In this document: positions 9,976 through 16,435 of the stretch, piece by piece
How positions within the stretch are numbered: the first letter of the stretch is position 1
How the letters are laid out: every line of letters starts with the position of its first letter
IMG/VR virus record: IMGVR_UViG_3300020171_000068
Span: 1 to 41,192 of that record
DNA from: a virus
Strand: one strand, 5' to 3'
DNA: 41,192 nt
Notes under the pieces: model-generated
Database searches by the model: none
Told to the model about the DNA's origin: nothing
The model's input: only the letters and a program-made list of their open reading frames with translations
Made by a program: the position numbers and the translations under genes

Positions 9976-10112
9976 AAAATAAACTTTATTAATATATAAA
10001 TAGTCCCACAGACAACTATCAATGGGAAAATATACAAGAATATTGCACATATTGTCCCTAAAATTGACAATAAAATACTACCCAGAACTCTTAATCCCAT
10101 TTCTATAAACAT
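9972..10112 (-). CDS. Two-helix membrane microprotein on the opposite strand
   Basis: A 46-aa reading frame on the minus strand, almost wholly hydrophobic, with two probable transmembrane helices (about residues 6-30 and 28-44). Its ATG follows a GTAAAATAAATTAT leader very like the start context of the early minus-strand genes. A good sigma70-type promoter (10142-10169) lies just upstream in the same direction. Its stop overlaps the stop of the convergent 564-aa gene. Function unknown; it could act in lysis or superinfection exclusion. Confidence 0.5.
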   Translation of the reverse strand: MFIEMGLRVLGSILLSILGTICAIFLYIFPLIVVCGTIYILIKFIF

Positions 10113-10141
10113 ATAATTTATTTTACTTGCTTAATATCTTA

Positions 10142-10169
10142 ATTTTACCCTATCTATTGAATTAGTCAA
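10142..10169 (-). promoter_or_regulatory. Sigma70-type promoter, minus strand
   Basis: Read on the minus strand: TTGACT (10169-10164), 16-base spacer, TAAAAT (10147-10142). Both boxes match consensus at five of six positions. It points towards the 46-aa membrane microprotein, leaving a leader of about 22 bases. It stands alone inside the plus-strand late region. Confidence 0.6.
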
Positions 10170-10184
10170 CATACTTATCCACTT

Positions 10185-10304
10185 ATGAAACATCTACTTG
10201 AATCTTTAATCGCTTGGATAATATTAATCTTTTTTTTCTTTCTGCTTTGGCTCTTTATAATTTGCCAAGTAATAAATAATTGTAGTATAACAATTAAATT
10301 ATGA
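10185..10304 (+). CDS. Single-pass membrane microprotein
   Basis: A 39-aa frame with a strongly hydrophobic helix (about residues 7-29, many Phe, Leu and Ile) and a short polar tail. Its TGA stop overlaps the ATG of the phosphoesterase (ATGA), the same coupling seen at other real junctions here. No signal-peptidase site is evident. It could be a holin or antiholin part or a membrane-targeting peptide. The downstream promoter at 10262-10291 lies inside it, so it may also be only a leader. Confidence 0.4.
   Translation: MKHLLESLIAWIILIFFFFLLWLFIICQVINNCSITIKL
10262..10291 (+). promoter_or_regulatory. Sigma70-type promoter giving a near-leaderless mRNA
   Basis: TTGCCA at 10262-10267, 18-base spacer, TATAAC at 10286-10291; five of six matches in each box. 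The expected start site is only about three bases before the phosphoesterase ATG at 10301. Confidence 0.45.
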
Positions 10305-11113
10305 TTTATCATAATATCTGGATAGAAGAAAAAGAAGCGTTTATCGTTCCTTTGGGCGACCTCCACATTGGCGATAAAGGATTCACTAAAAAATCACGAG
10401 CCAAACTTCAAGAGAAAATTGACTTCGTAAAATCTCATAAGAATGCTTATGTAATTGGAATGGGAGATTGGATAAACTGCGCTACGAGGTCAAGCAAGTC
10501 AAGTCCGTTCGAGCAGGATATGAATTTAGAAGAGCAAATCGCCAACGCCACTGCAATCTTTGAACCCATTAAGGACAAGATAATCGGATTGATGAACGGA
10601 AATCACGAAAATAGATTTGTAGATTTTACTGGATATTCACCGACAATTTCTATGTGTGATAGGCTGGGAGTTAAGTATCTGGGCGATAGTGCGGTTATAC
10701 AAGTTGGAGTTGGAGTTCATAAACTTGGCGCGAAAAGAGAAGAGCCAGCACTGACATATGTCATTTATGCTCATCACACAACAGGCGGTGGTTCTACGCT
10801 CGGTGGAAAGATTAACAGGACAGAAAAACTTTCAAATATAGTTGTTAATACTGATATGGTTTTTGGCGGACATAGTCATAATATCGGAGTCAACTTAGAA
10901 GATTACTTTATCGTTGACACCAACAGCAAAACCATAAGCCAAGAAACAAGATATATAATTGATTGCGGTGGCTATCTTGAATATCGCGGATATGTAGAAC
11001 GAGGACAGATGCAACCTCTTCCTATTGGTTCGCCTATTGTCTGGCTCAAAGGAACTCGGAGTGGAGAATACACGCAAGCAGAAAATAAGCAAATTAAGGT
11101 TGATGTAAATTAG
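10301..11113 (+). CDS. Calcineurin-like metallophosphoesterase
   Basis: A 270-aa protein with the full metal-binding signature of the calcineurin-like phosphoesterase family: D20 and H22 in GDLHIGD, D56 in GMGDW, N101-H102 in MNGNHEN, H158/H159 in YAHHTTGGG, and H191/H193 in GGHSH. Such enzymes hydrolyse phosphodiesters or phosphomonoesters with two metal ions; phage members may act on nucleotides or nucleic acids, and the substrate cannot be deduced here. It sits between membrane microproteins and a papain-like peptidase at the end of the late region. The start overlaps the stop of the 39-aa peptide. Confidence 0.88.
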   Translation: MIYHNIWIEEKEAFIVPLGDLHIGDKGFTKKSRAKLQEKIDFVKSHKNAYVIGMGDWINCATRSSKSSPFEQDMNLEEQIANATAIFEPIKDKIIGLMNGNHENRFVDFTGYSPTISMCDRLGVKYLGDSAVIQVGVGVHKLGAKREEPALTYVIYAHHTTGGGSTLGGKINRTEKLSNIVVNTDMVFGGHSHNIGVNLEDYFIVDTNSKTISQETRYIIDCGGYLEYRGYVERGQMQPLPIGSPIVWLKGTRSGEYTQAENKQIKVDVN

Positions 11114-11121
11114 TCGTCATT

Positions 11122-12084
11122 ATGAATAAATTTAAAATACAAAATCACGGTCTACTTCAAGATCAACGCCGACCGAAAGAAAGGATAACCGACTATGTAT
11201 TCGGGGCTTCTCCTGTATTGGCTGACATATTGCGACCGGACGGACAATGGGCCGACTATCTTCCCAACAAAGAATACCAGAGGCAATATAACTTCGACAC
11301 GATGGGTTGTGTGAGCTTCAGCGCCCTCAACTGCATTGAAACATTATTAAAAGCCAAATATAATTTATCAATTAACTTTAGCGACAGGGCGTTGGCAAAG
11401 GCGAGCGGAACTACCATTTATGGCAATACTCTCTGGCAGGTTGCCGACACCATACGAAGTTGGGGGCTTTTGAAAGAAGAAGATTGGTCTTGGTTGCCGG
11501 ACATAGATACTTGGGAAGAATACTATGCGTTTATTCCGTCGGATATACAAGAAAAAAGATTATGGTTTATTTCAAACTTTAATATCAATTATGAGTTCTT
11601 GTTGGCAAACGAAGAAGATATGGTTAAAGAGGCGTTAAAATACACCCCGCTTCAAGTTACCGTAGGCTTTAATTCAGTAGATGACAATGGATATTACTAC
11701 CGAGAAGGAAACCCGATTTATAATCACGCCATTACTTTGTTTGGATATTCGGATAAAACATACTGGCTGGTGTTTGACCAATATGACCAAGTCATTAAAA
11801 AGGTTCGCTGGGATTATAAGTTCGGAACTTTACTAAAATATAATATAATAAAATTAAACAATATGCTTGATATTGAATTTGTGAAACTAAAGACATCTCC
11901 CGCCATTTATCTAAGAATAGACAAGACGATTTCTCCCGTAGGAAGTGGAGATACATATAAAGAACTTACTGGCAGAAACGATTTCGTGTTTAGGGAAATA
12001 GAGCCGATAGAGTTCGCAACATATTCTGTTGTTTCAAAGATTTGGACAAGTGCGTCTCTTAATAAATTTATTTCTAATCTATAA
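11122..12084 (+). CDS. Papain-like (C1-type) cysteine peptidase
   Basis: A 320-aa protein with the C1 papain-fold pattern: C63 in MGCVSFSALNCIE (compare the CWAF helix of papain), H202 in YNHAITLFGYS (compare NHAV..GYG), and D219 in YWLVFDQYD where papain has Asn. A Gln/Asn-rich stretch before C63 could supply the oxyanion residue. The N-terminus lacks a signal peptide, and the last 70 residues form an extra domain. It precedes a two-helix holin candidate by 4 bases, so it may be a lysis endopeptidase, or a virion maturation or host-targeting peptidase. The catalytic triad is seen; the role is inferred. Confidence 0.7.
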   Translation: MNKFKIQNHGLLQDQRRPKERITDYVFGASPVLADILRPDGQWADYLPNKEYQRQYNFDTMGCVSFSALNCIETLLKAKYNLSINFSDRALAKASGTTIYGNTLWQVADTIRSWGLLKEEDWSWLPDIDTWEEYYAFIPSDIQEKRLWFISNFNINYEFLLANEEDMVKEALKYTPLQVTVGFNSVDDNGYYYREGNPIYNHAITLFGYSDKTYWLVFDQYDQVIKKVRWDYKFGTLLKYNIIKLNNMLDIEFVKLKTSPAIYLRIDKTISPVGSGDTYKELTGRNDFVFREIEPIEFATYSVVSKIWTSASLNKFISNL

Positions 12085-12088
12085 TTTT

Positions 12089-12274
12089 ATGACAAAAGAA
12101 TTTTGGATAAAGATTGGCAAAGGAGCTATTGTCGCCGTTGGCGGAGCTTTGCTAACCTACATCGTCCAGTTAATACCTGGATTAGAACTCGGTTCATATA
12201 CGCCCATCGTTGTAGCTGTTTTATCTGTCTTGGTGAATATGGGCAGAAAATTCTTGGAAGGACTATCCAGATAG
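12089..12274 (+). CDS. Putative holin (two transmembrane helices)
   Basis: A 61-aa protein with two hydrophobic segments (about 11-29 and 37-52), a Gly-Leu-Glu-Leu-Gly turn between them, and a basic tail (GRKFLEGLSR). Size and topology suit a small class II holin. The ATG at 12089 is chosen over an upstream in-frame ATG at 12029 because the latter lies within the peptidase gene and the former has the AATTTT-ATG context common to late genes. It is the last gene of the plus-strand late block. Confidence 0.55.
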   Translation: MTKEFWIKIGKGAIVAVGGALLTYIVQLIPGLELGSYTPIVVAVLSVLVNMGRKFLEGLSR

Positions 12275-12476
12275 GCAAATTTCGCGCCAGGATGTATCAG
12301 GGGAAATAACGCACTACAATCGTTTTTAAGGGGATTGGACGCTTTAATGGGTAAAAACGCAGGGCGGGCAACTGTGTTAACTTGGGGGCATTGTGGCAGT
12401 TACCGCTTCCTCCCAAAAACAACTAAAACGCTATAAACAAAAAGACCCTCAAATCGGGGGCCTTCTTGTTAAACAC
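12275..12476. other. Non-coding stretch between converging operons
   Basis: About 200 bases, more GC-rich than the flanks, between the last late gene and the last early gene. It contains short inverted repeats (AACTG near 12369 with CAGTT near 12395) and the terminator hairpin below. A 29-codon plus-strand frame starting near 12347 has no support. Possibly a 3' UTR or small RNA. Confidence 0.4.
12433..12464 (-). terminator. Bidirectional hairpin terminator between converging operons
   Basis: The arms AAG-A-CCCTC (12442-12450) and GGGGG-C-CTT (12456-12464) form a hairpin with one mismatch and one G-T pair. On the minus strand it is followed by CTTTTTGTTT, so it is best placed to end the leftward early transcript. 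It lies exactly where the plus-strand late and minus-strand early operons meet. Confidence 0.7.
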
Positions 12477-12602
12477 TTAAATAACTTCTTCAACTTCTTC
12501 CCCCGTGTCTTCCTTAATCTCCTCATCTACTTCAACCCCTGCCTTAACTGCTTCTTCGGGAGTTTCTATAACTTCCTCGGTGTCTTCAATTTGGTTTTCC
12601 AT
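12477..12602 (-). CDS. Very acidic 41-aa microprotein
   Basis: The last gene of the early minus-strand operon: 41 aa with Glu/Asp at close to half of all positions and only two Lys. It has no Cys, no Trp and no hydrophobic segment. It is preceded by a TAAAATAAAACT leader like its neighbours and ends just before the terminator. A DNA-mimic or RNA-polymerase-binding role is conceivable but unsupported. Confidence 0.6.
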   Translation of the reverse strand: MENQIEDTEEVIETPEEAVKAGVEVDEEIKEDTGEEVEEVI

Positions 12603-12615
12603 AGTTTTATTTTAC

Positions 12616-12999
12616 TTAATAAATTATCTTGATTTGTGTTTTCCCGACTTTCTTTTCGTCTTGCCCCATAAACTTGATATGAATGTCGCTGATTACAGTA
12701 TAGTTATCATCTAACAATATACCATTGTCCACTAAAAGGTCAGCTATGCTTTCAAACTTATTGCTTAAATCCCACTTTCTTTTATCCTTGGACCAGAACT
12801 CCACGATCATTTCTTCCACCTTTTCTATCGGCTTGGCAATTTCCTTTAATTGACCTATCAACTGTATATTCGCATAATTGTGCCACTCTGTATATGCCTT
12901 GCTGGGGATATTCAACATACGACCATTGCGGACAAAACACTGCCGACTATTTTTTTTTGAAGGGACTGAACCCGACAACTTAATATTTAATTCGCTCAT
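12616..12999 (-). CDS. rusA: RusA-like Holliday junction resolvase
   Basis: A 127-aa protein with RusA-family features: a VPSKKNSRQ strand-turn at residues 12-20, the acidic core KWDLSNKFESIADLL (D77) and LVDNGILLDD (D91, D97, D98). RusA enzymes are dimers that cut four-way junctions symmetrically during recombination or before packaging. In this copy the second Asp of the usual DxDN motif is Ser79, a variation that may be tolerated. It ends the recombination part of the early operon; its start overlaps a TAA-T-ATG junction with the gene upstream. Confidence 0.85.
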   Translation of the reverse strand: MSELNIKLSGSVPSKKNSRQCFVRNGRMLNIPSKAYTEWHNYANIQLIGQLKEIAKPIEKVEEMIVEFWSKDKRKWDLSNKFESIADLLVDNGILLDDNYTVISDIHIKFMGQDEKKVGKTQIKIIY

Positions 13000-13000
13000 A

Positions 13001-13162
13001 TTATTTCTTTAAACTCTTTAAACTTTTGATATATGCTTTCATTATAAAATCTAATTTATCATCTTCTAAGTAAAATATGTCCTCACCCAACCACGCAAGG
13101 AAGTTAAAAATGAATTGTCCCTTACGCCACCCCCTTGGAACACCCCGAATTGTTAATATCAT
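13001..13162 (-). CDS. Conserved-looking phage microprotein
   Basis: A 53-aa frame with an IRGVPRGWRKGQFIFNFLAWL segment at the N-terminus, resembling small phage proteins of unknown function that begin with a basic GxxRKGQ-IFNFL motif. The C-terminus is rich in Lys. It starts one base after the upstream stop (TAA-T-ATG) and ends one base before the RusA start, so it is clearly packed into the operon. Confidence 0.6.
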   Translation of the reverse strand: MILTIRGVPRGWRKGQFIFNFLAWLGEDIFYLEDDKLDFIMKAYIKSLKSLKK

Positions 13163-13163
13163 A

Positions 13164-13337
13164 TTATTTAATTAATTTATAAAATTGTTTTGCCTGCTTG
13201 TGTGTCTTGAACAGGTTTATACTCTGCCCATAACCGTCTTCAATCACAATTGCGAACATAAAACGAACTGGCTCGTGTAAAATAGGTTCTGGTTCATTTT
13301 CTCTTAAATCTTTGACAATCTTTTTAATGGTTTTCAT
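13164..13337 (-). CDS. Hypothetical basic microprotein
   Basis: A 57-aa protein; basic N- and C-termini flank a central FMFAIVIEDGYGQS beta-like segment. No motif recognised. Start and stop fit the operon junctions: ATGA overlap with the gene upstream and TAA-T-ATG with the gene downstream. Confidence 0.6.
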   Translation of the reverse strand: MKTIKKIVKDLRENEPEPILHEPVRFMFAIVIEDGYGQSINLFKTHKQAKQFYKLIK

Positions 13338-13582
13338 AGTTTCTTTGTTATTTTATTCAATACTTTAATTATATTGTTTATTGCCTCTTGAAACATATAC
13401 AAGTCGCTGACAACACTTGCTGTATCAAAGTCAAAGTTAAGGGGTTCTAAATACAAATCATTTTTAGGGTCAATTCCTTTAGTTATGAGAGTAGCTCCTA
13501 ATTCTGGGCATCCCGAATAATGAGCAATGTCGCTTTTACATCCGCATTTCATACACCCTGTTGATTTTACTTCTTCGTTCAT
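13334..13582 (-). CDS. Hypothetical protein with Cys-rich (zinc-binding?) N-terminus
   Basis: An 82-aa protein with four Cys in the first 25 residues (GCMKCGC and YSGCPELG), which could bind zinc, followed by a helical C-terminal half ending in Lys-rich residues. It overlaps the next gene by ATGA. Function unknown. Confidence 0.6.
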   Translation of the reverse strand: MNEEVKSTGCMKCGCKSDIAHYSGCPELGATLITKGIDPKNDLYLEPLNFDFDTASVVSDLYMFQEAINNIIKVLNKITKKL

Positions 13583-13583
13583 A

Positions 13584-13730
13584 TTATTTAATTAGTTTAT
13601 TAATTTCTTCCGCCAAAAGGTCTACAAACACCTTCAATAATTCTGGTTTTTTGTTGATAAGTTTTTCTTTTACACCATACATATTTAGAAGTATTAATCC
13701 GTGAGTTTCTATTATTTCTTTTAGTATCAT
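13584..13730 (-). CDS. Hypothetical helical microprotein
   Basis: A 48-aa frame, predicted amphipathic helices rich in Leu, Ile, Lys and Glu, without Cys. Coupled to its neighbours by TAA-T-ATG. It may be a small regulator; nothing specific is visible. Confidence 0.55.
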   Translation of the reverse strand: MILKEIIETHGLILLNMYGVKEKLINKKPELLKVFVDLLAEEINKLIK

Positions 13731-13739
13731 ATTATTTCT

Positions 13740-13805
13740 TTAATAAAAATAAATCATCATTATTAATAGTGCGAGGATTATAATTGAAATATTTTTTATT
13801 CCCAT
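13740..13805 (-). CDS. 21-aa single-helix membrane peptide
   Basis: A very short frame (21 aa) that is nearly all Ile, Leu and Met after MGIKN, forming one membrane-spanning helix. It has its own AT-rich leader (TATATATGG context) and fills the gap between two other small genes. One of several membrane microproteins in this operon. Confidence 0.4.
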   Translation of the reverse strand: MGIKNISIIILALLIMMIYFY

Positions 13806-13810
13806 ATATA

Positions 13811-13966
13811 TTATTTTATTTTAGATAATCTTTTTACCAATCTGACAAATTCTTCTATTGATACTTTATTGGTATATTCCCAACCCGATAATTCATCTAT
13901 CAATATGCGTCCTATTTCCCACTCATAAGTATTAAGTTTTGGCATTTTATTCTTAATTTTTTTCAT
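13811..13966 (-). CDS. Hypothetical 51-aa protein
   Basis: A basic N-terminus followed by a mixed helix with Trp residues (YEWEIGRIL, SGWEYTN). The start overlaps the upstream stop as ATGA. No family recognised. Confidence 0.55.
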   Translation of the reverse strand: MKKIKNKMPKLNTYEWEIGRILIDELSGWEYTNKVSIEEFVRLVKRLSKIK

Positions 13967-14259
13967 ATTATTTGTTCATTAAACTTACTAATTATCTTTT
14001 TTAACTTTTTAAGTCCCCACCAAGATAAATTTTTAAATTCGTATTTATCTCTTATCTTGTAAAATGCCTCGGTGTCTTTGGTCAGAAATCTGTATTCGTT
14101 TATGTCGAATCTACTCCATTGCGTAAAAATTTCCACTCGTCCTCCGATATAATCTTTGTAATTCTCGTTTCTTATTCCTTCTTCCACAAAGGAAATGAAA
14201 TATGGTTTTATCCAGTAATACAGATTGCAATACCATTTAATGAATTCTTTAATTGGCAT
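13963..14259 (-). CDS. Hypothetical protein rich in aromatic residues
   Basis: A 98-aa protein with many Tyr, Trp and Phe (KWYCNLYYWIKPYF near residues 8-21) and a Lys-rich C-terminus. Probably globular alpha-helical. The position in the early operon suggests a host-interaction role, but no motif is seen. Confidence 0.55.
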   Translation of the reverse strand: MPIKEFIKWYCNLYYWIKPYFISFVEEGIRNENYKDYIGGRVEIFTQWSRFDINEYRFLTKDTEAFYKIRDKYEFKNLSWWGLKKLKKIISKFNEQII

Positions 14260-14260
14260 A

Positions 14261-14407
14261 TTATTTTATCTTCTTAATTAAATCATCAAACTTTGATTCT
14301 TCTCTGCCAATCTTGCCAAATCCTCTCATAAAACTATAAGTTGCTTTCATTGCTTCGAGGGCGATAATTATTAATGCTTTTTCTTCTTTGGTTATTTCAA
14401 TTTTCAT
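14261..14407 (-). CDS. Hypothetical 48-aa helical protein
   Basis: A short frame beginning ITKEEKALIIIALEAMKA, with a helix followed by a charged tail. Starts of this type occur in small phage proteins with an N-terminal T/S-x-EE helix. It ends one base before the 98-aa gene. Confidence 0.55.
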   Translation of the reverse strand: MKIEITKEEKALIIIALEAMKATYSFMRGFGKIGREESKFDDLIKKIK

Positions 14408-14413
14408 TTTATT

Positions 14414-14893
14414 TTATAATTCAATTTTAATATCACTCTCAACCTCATTGCCCCAAACATTTTTCCCATAAGTATCCGTTGTCCTGTGGCATTTAGCACA
14501 AAGAGTTCTGCCATTGTCTATTGCAAAGCGTAGTTCTGGAAATAGTGAAAATGGCTTTATGTGGTCTGCTTGAATTGTTTTATCTTTAGTCCCACACCAA
14601 ATACAAGTGAAATTATCTCGCTGAAAGACTGCTGTTCTCCAAAGTTTATATTCTGGCGATTTTCTGATAAGTTCATTGATTGGACTAACCCCACCTTTCC
14701 ACCACCTGTGATTTTCTCCACGGCACAATTTTTCTCTTGGCGGTCTTGGCGGTTTAATCCCTTTCTTTTTAAGGGCTTGACTAATTCGTTTTCTGTTTTC
14801 AACACTTCTAACCTTACCCTTGTTGTTTGGGATAAACTTTGGCATTTTTCCTTTCATTGCCTCGCTTATTTTTTTCTTATGTTCTGGTGTCAT
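14414..14893 (-). CDS. HNH homing-type endonuclease with NUMOD3 repeats
   Basis: A 159-aa protein. The first 50 residues carry NUMOD3-like DNA-binding repeats (HKKKISEAMKGK and ENRKRISQALKKKG). The C-terminal domain is HNH: FTCIWCG zinc ligands, ADHIKPF with the catalytic His, NGRTLCAKCH with the second half. Such free-standing enzymes cut intron-less or HEG-free alleles and spread by repair. It sits between the methyltransferase and a small gene, with its own leader, and is probably a mobile insertion. Confidence 0.85.
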   Translation of the reverse strand: MTPEHKKKISEAMKGKMPKFIPNNKGKVRSVENRKRISQALKKKGIKPPRPPREKLCRGENHRWWKGGVSPINELIRKSPEYKLWRTAVFQRDNFTCIWCGTKDKTIQADHIKPFSLFPELRFAIDNGRTLCAKCHRTTDTYGKNVWGNEVESDIKIEL

Positions 14894-14899
14894 ATATGC

Positions 14900-15471
14900 T
14901 TATTTTACCATATTTTCAAGGGTTTCCCTAATATCTTGACCATCAATCCCATTCCCTATTGTATCCCAACCTTCTGTTTTTTGGCGGGCAAATAATTCTA
15001 TACGAGGAAGATCTCCCATAAGTTCTAAAATTTTATCTCTTGCTTCTTGCGGTTTTTCGCTATGTCTTGTTAATGGTTGTTGAATTAACTGAAAAACACT
15101 TGCCGAGATTCTTTTAGGTTTTCCTTTCGTTGCCAATAAACAACACTCTGTATTTCCCCTTGTCCATCTGCCAAGTCCGTAAAAAGGTTTTCCATTGTTT
15201 TTATTTAGTTTGATCCACTGAAAGGCAATCGTTTTATATTTGAATCCCCACGCCTCGATAACTTCTAATGCTTCTCTTAACATTGGATAAGTCGCCCAAA
15301 GAAATAATACGCAATTATCTGCCAATACCCCCCCAATGGAAGTTTTTTAATATCTTCTAACTTCATTCCTTGATAATGATTAGCCATTGTCCCTTGGCAA
15401 CCTTGGTCGGCATAACTCCACGGAGGGTCAGCATAAATTATTTGATACTTTTTATTTAGTTCCATACTCAC
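14900..15471 (-). CDS. MT-A70-like adenine methyltransferase, frameshifted at a G7 run
   Basis: Two overlapping frames together make one MT-A70 N6-adenine methyltransferase of about 190 aa. The upstream frame (15471-15277; GTG at 15471 or ATG at 15465) has YADPPWSY, the catalytic DPPW motif, then HYQGMKLEDIKKLP. The downstream frame (ending at 14900) continues with ADNCVLFLWATYP, then EALEVIEAWGFKYKTIAFQWIK, as in full-length family members. The switch falls at seven G on the minus strand (15334-15328): one extra G, or a -1 slip on G_GGG_GGG, restores the protein. It may be programmed frameshifting, phase variation, decay or a sequencing error. It would modify phage DNA against restriction. 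Confidence 0.8.
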
Positions 15472-15949
15472 ATAAGATTTTATTAAGTTTTATCGCATAG
15501 TCTTTATCTTCCGCATATACGATTGCCAAGTCTTCTAAAAGTCCTGTGAGTTGGAATGAGTAGTAGCGTTTGTCTGTTGTGATAAGTTTAGCAGTATAGA
15601 CAGCGCTATCTCCGGCATCCTCAAAATCTATGTATCCCTTATTGCCGTTCTTTAAATTATACCAGTTATTCTTACCAACTGTCAATCTGCCCATCTGAGT
15701 TTCCAATCTTGCCATACTAACGAGCAGGTTCTCATCTAATCCGAAATCAACCGCTATGGCTCTTAAAATAACCTCTGCTTTATCTTGCGAAACATAAACA
15801 ATTTTATAATCAGCCTGTATAGGTTCTGGTTCGTTTTTAAGGATATTGCCTTTATCTTTTACGTTCGTTATAGAACTTGTCAATAAACTAATTACCACAA
15901 GGAATACAATAATAAATATTAACCAGATATAGAGTTGTTTATTATTCAT
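15452..15949 (-). CDS. Membrane-anchored lysozyme-like (glucosaminidase/transglycosylase-type) protein
   Basis: A 165-aa protein with an N-terminal signal-anchor helix (about residues 7-26) and no clear cleavage site. Residues 70-160 resemble lysozyme-fold peptidoglycan hydrolases: NLLVSMARLETQMGR with a probable catalytic Glu, then NNWYNLKNG, as in GH73 or transglycosylase-like enzymes, and a YYSFQL segment. It could be a SAR-type endolysin or an enzyme that locally remodels the wall. Its early-operon location is unusual for a lysis gene. It overlaps the methyltransferase start by 20 bases. Confidence 0.6.
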   Translation of the reverse strand: MNNKQLYIWLIFIIVFLVVISLLTSSITNVKDKGNILKNEPEPIQADYKIVYVSQDKAEVILRAIAVDFGLDENLLVSMARLETQMGRLTVGKNNWYNLKNGNKGYIDFEDAGDSAVYTAKLITTDKRYYSFQLTGLLEDLAIVYAEDKDYAIKLNKILCEYGTK

Positions 15950-15956
15950 ATATTAT

Positions 15957-16148
15957 TTATTTTAATAGATTAGCCTGATTATAAAATTCCGCCAACACTT
16001 CTATACAAGCAATTTCCACTCTTAACTCACAACCAGTTCTTCCCCAATAATCAGCAATTTTTTTATTAACTGCAATAGAAAAAGTGTCGCCACCACGTAG
16101 TTTATCGTAATGGTCTGAATAATCCCTCGGTATAATTTCAATTTCCAT
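15957..16148 (-). CDS. Hypothetical 63-aa protein
   Basis: Started at the ATG at 16148; the frame stays open upstream to a TTG at 16172 (71 aa) that would overlap the membrane peptide gene. A beta-alpha pattern (EIEIIPRDYSD, then GGDTFSIAVNKKIADYWG) is visible but not recognisable as a family. Confidence 0.55.
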   Translation of the reverse strand: MEIEIIPRDYSDHYDKLRGGDTFSIAVNKKIADYWGRTGCELRVEIACIEVLAEFYNQANLLK

Positions 16149-16159
16149 AGTTTCAGTTA

Positions 16160-16291
16160 TTAATTGAACCAAGCCAGCAAACTAATAATCATAACCCCCC
16201 CCACTATCCAGCAGATAAGCTTGATTGCGGTTCGTTGGCGAGGGGTAAATTTCTCTATCGCCAATTTATAAAGTTTTTGAGATAGGTTCAT
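16160..16291 (-). CDS. Single-pass membrane microprotein
   Basis: A 43-aa protein: amphipathic, basic N-terminus (MNLSQKLYKL, then TPRQR) and a C-terminal hydrophobic helix containing a run of eight G bases (Val-Gly-Gly-Val) at 16195-16202. The N-terminus is similar to that of the next gene upstream (MTLNKKLYKI), suggesting duplication. Junction TAA-T-ATG with its upstream neighbour. Confidence 0.55.
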   Translation of the reverse strand: MNLSQKLYKLAIEKFTPRQRTAIKLICWIVGGVMIISLLAWFN

Positions 16292-16292
16292 A

Positions 16293-16430
16293 TTATTTAT
16301 CCTTTTTATTAAATTCTTGCCATAATTCACGAGAAGAATTAAAATAAAATTTTAATCCGCCCCAGATTACATCCGATATTAGAAACCAACTAAACCGAAA
16401 TATTTTATAAAGTTTTTTATTTAGGGTCAT
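16293..16430 (-). CDS. Hypothetical 45-aa protein with hydrophobic centre
   Basis: N-terminus MTLNKKLYKIF followed by a hydrophobic, Trp-containing segment (residues 12-32) and a charged tail. The first 24 bases of the gene and its leader are almost repeated at 17149-17172, where only an 8-codon remnant is left. Probably membrane-associated. Confidence 0.55.
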   Translation of the reverse strand: MTLNKKLYKIFRFSWFLISDVIWGGLKFYFNSSRELWQEFNKKDK

Positions 16431-16435
16431 TTTGT

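Noticed and set aside
10175-10366. Minus-strand 63-aa frame
   Set aside because: It overlaps the phosphoesterase start and the plus-strand membrane peptide and has no leader of the type seen for real minus-strand genes.
12393-12714. Plus-strand frames of 79 and 69 aa
   Set aside because: They read antisense through the acidic microprotein and rusA and cross the terminator hairpin.
14561-14995. Plus-strand 144-aa frame
   Set aside because: It is the antisense shadow of the HNH gene and the methyltransferase end; composition (Phe, Cys and Ser runs) is typical of antisense reading.
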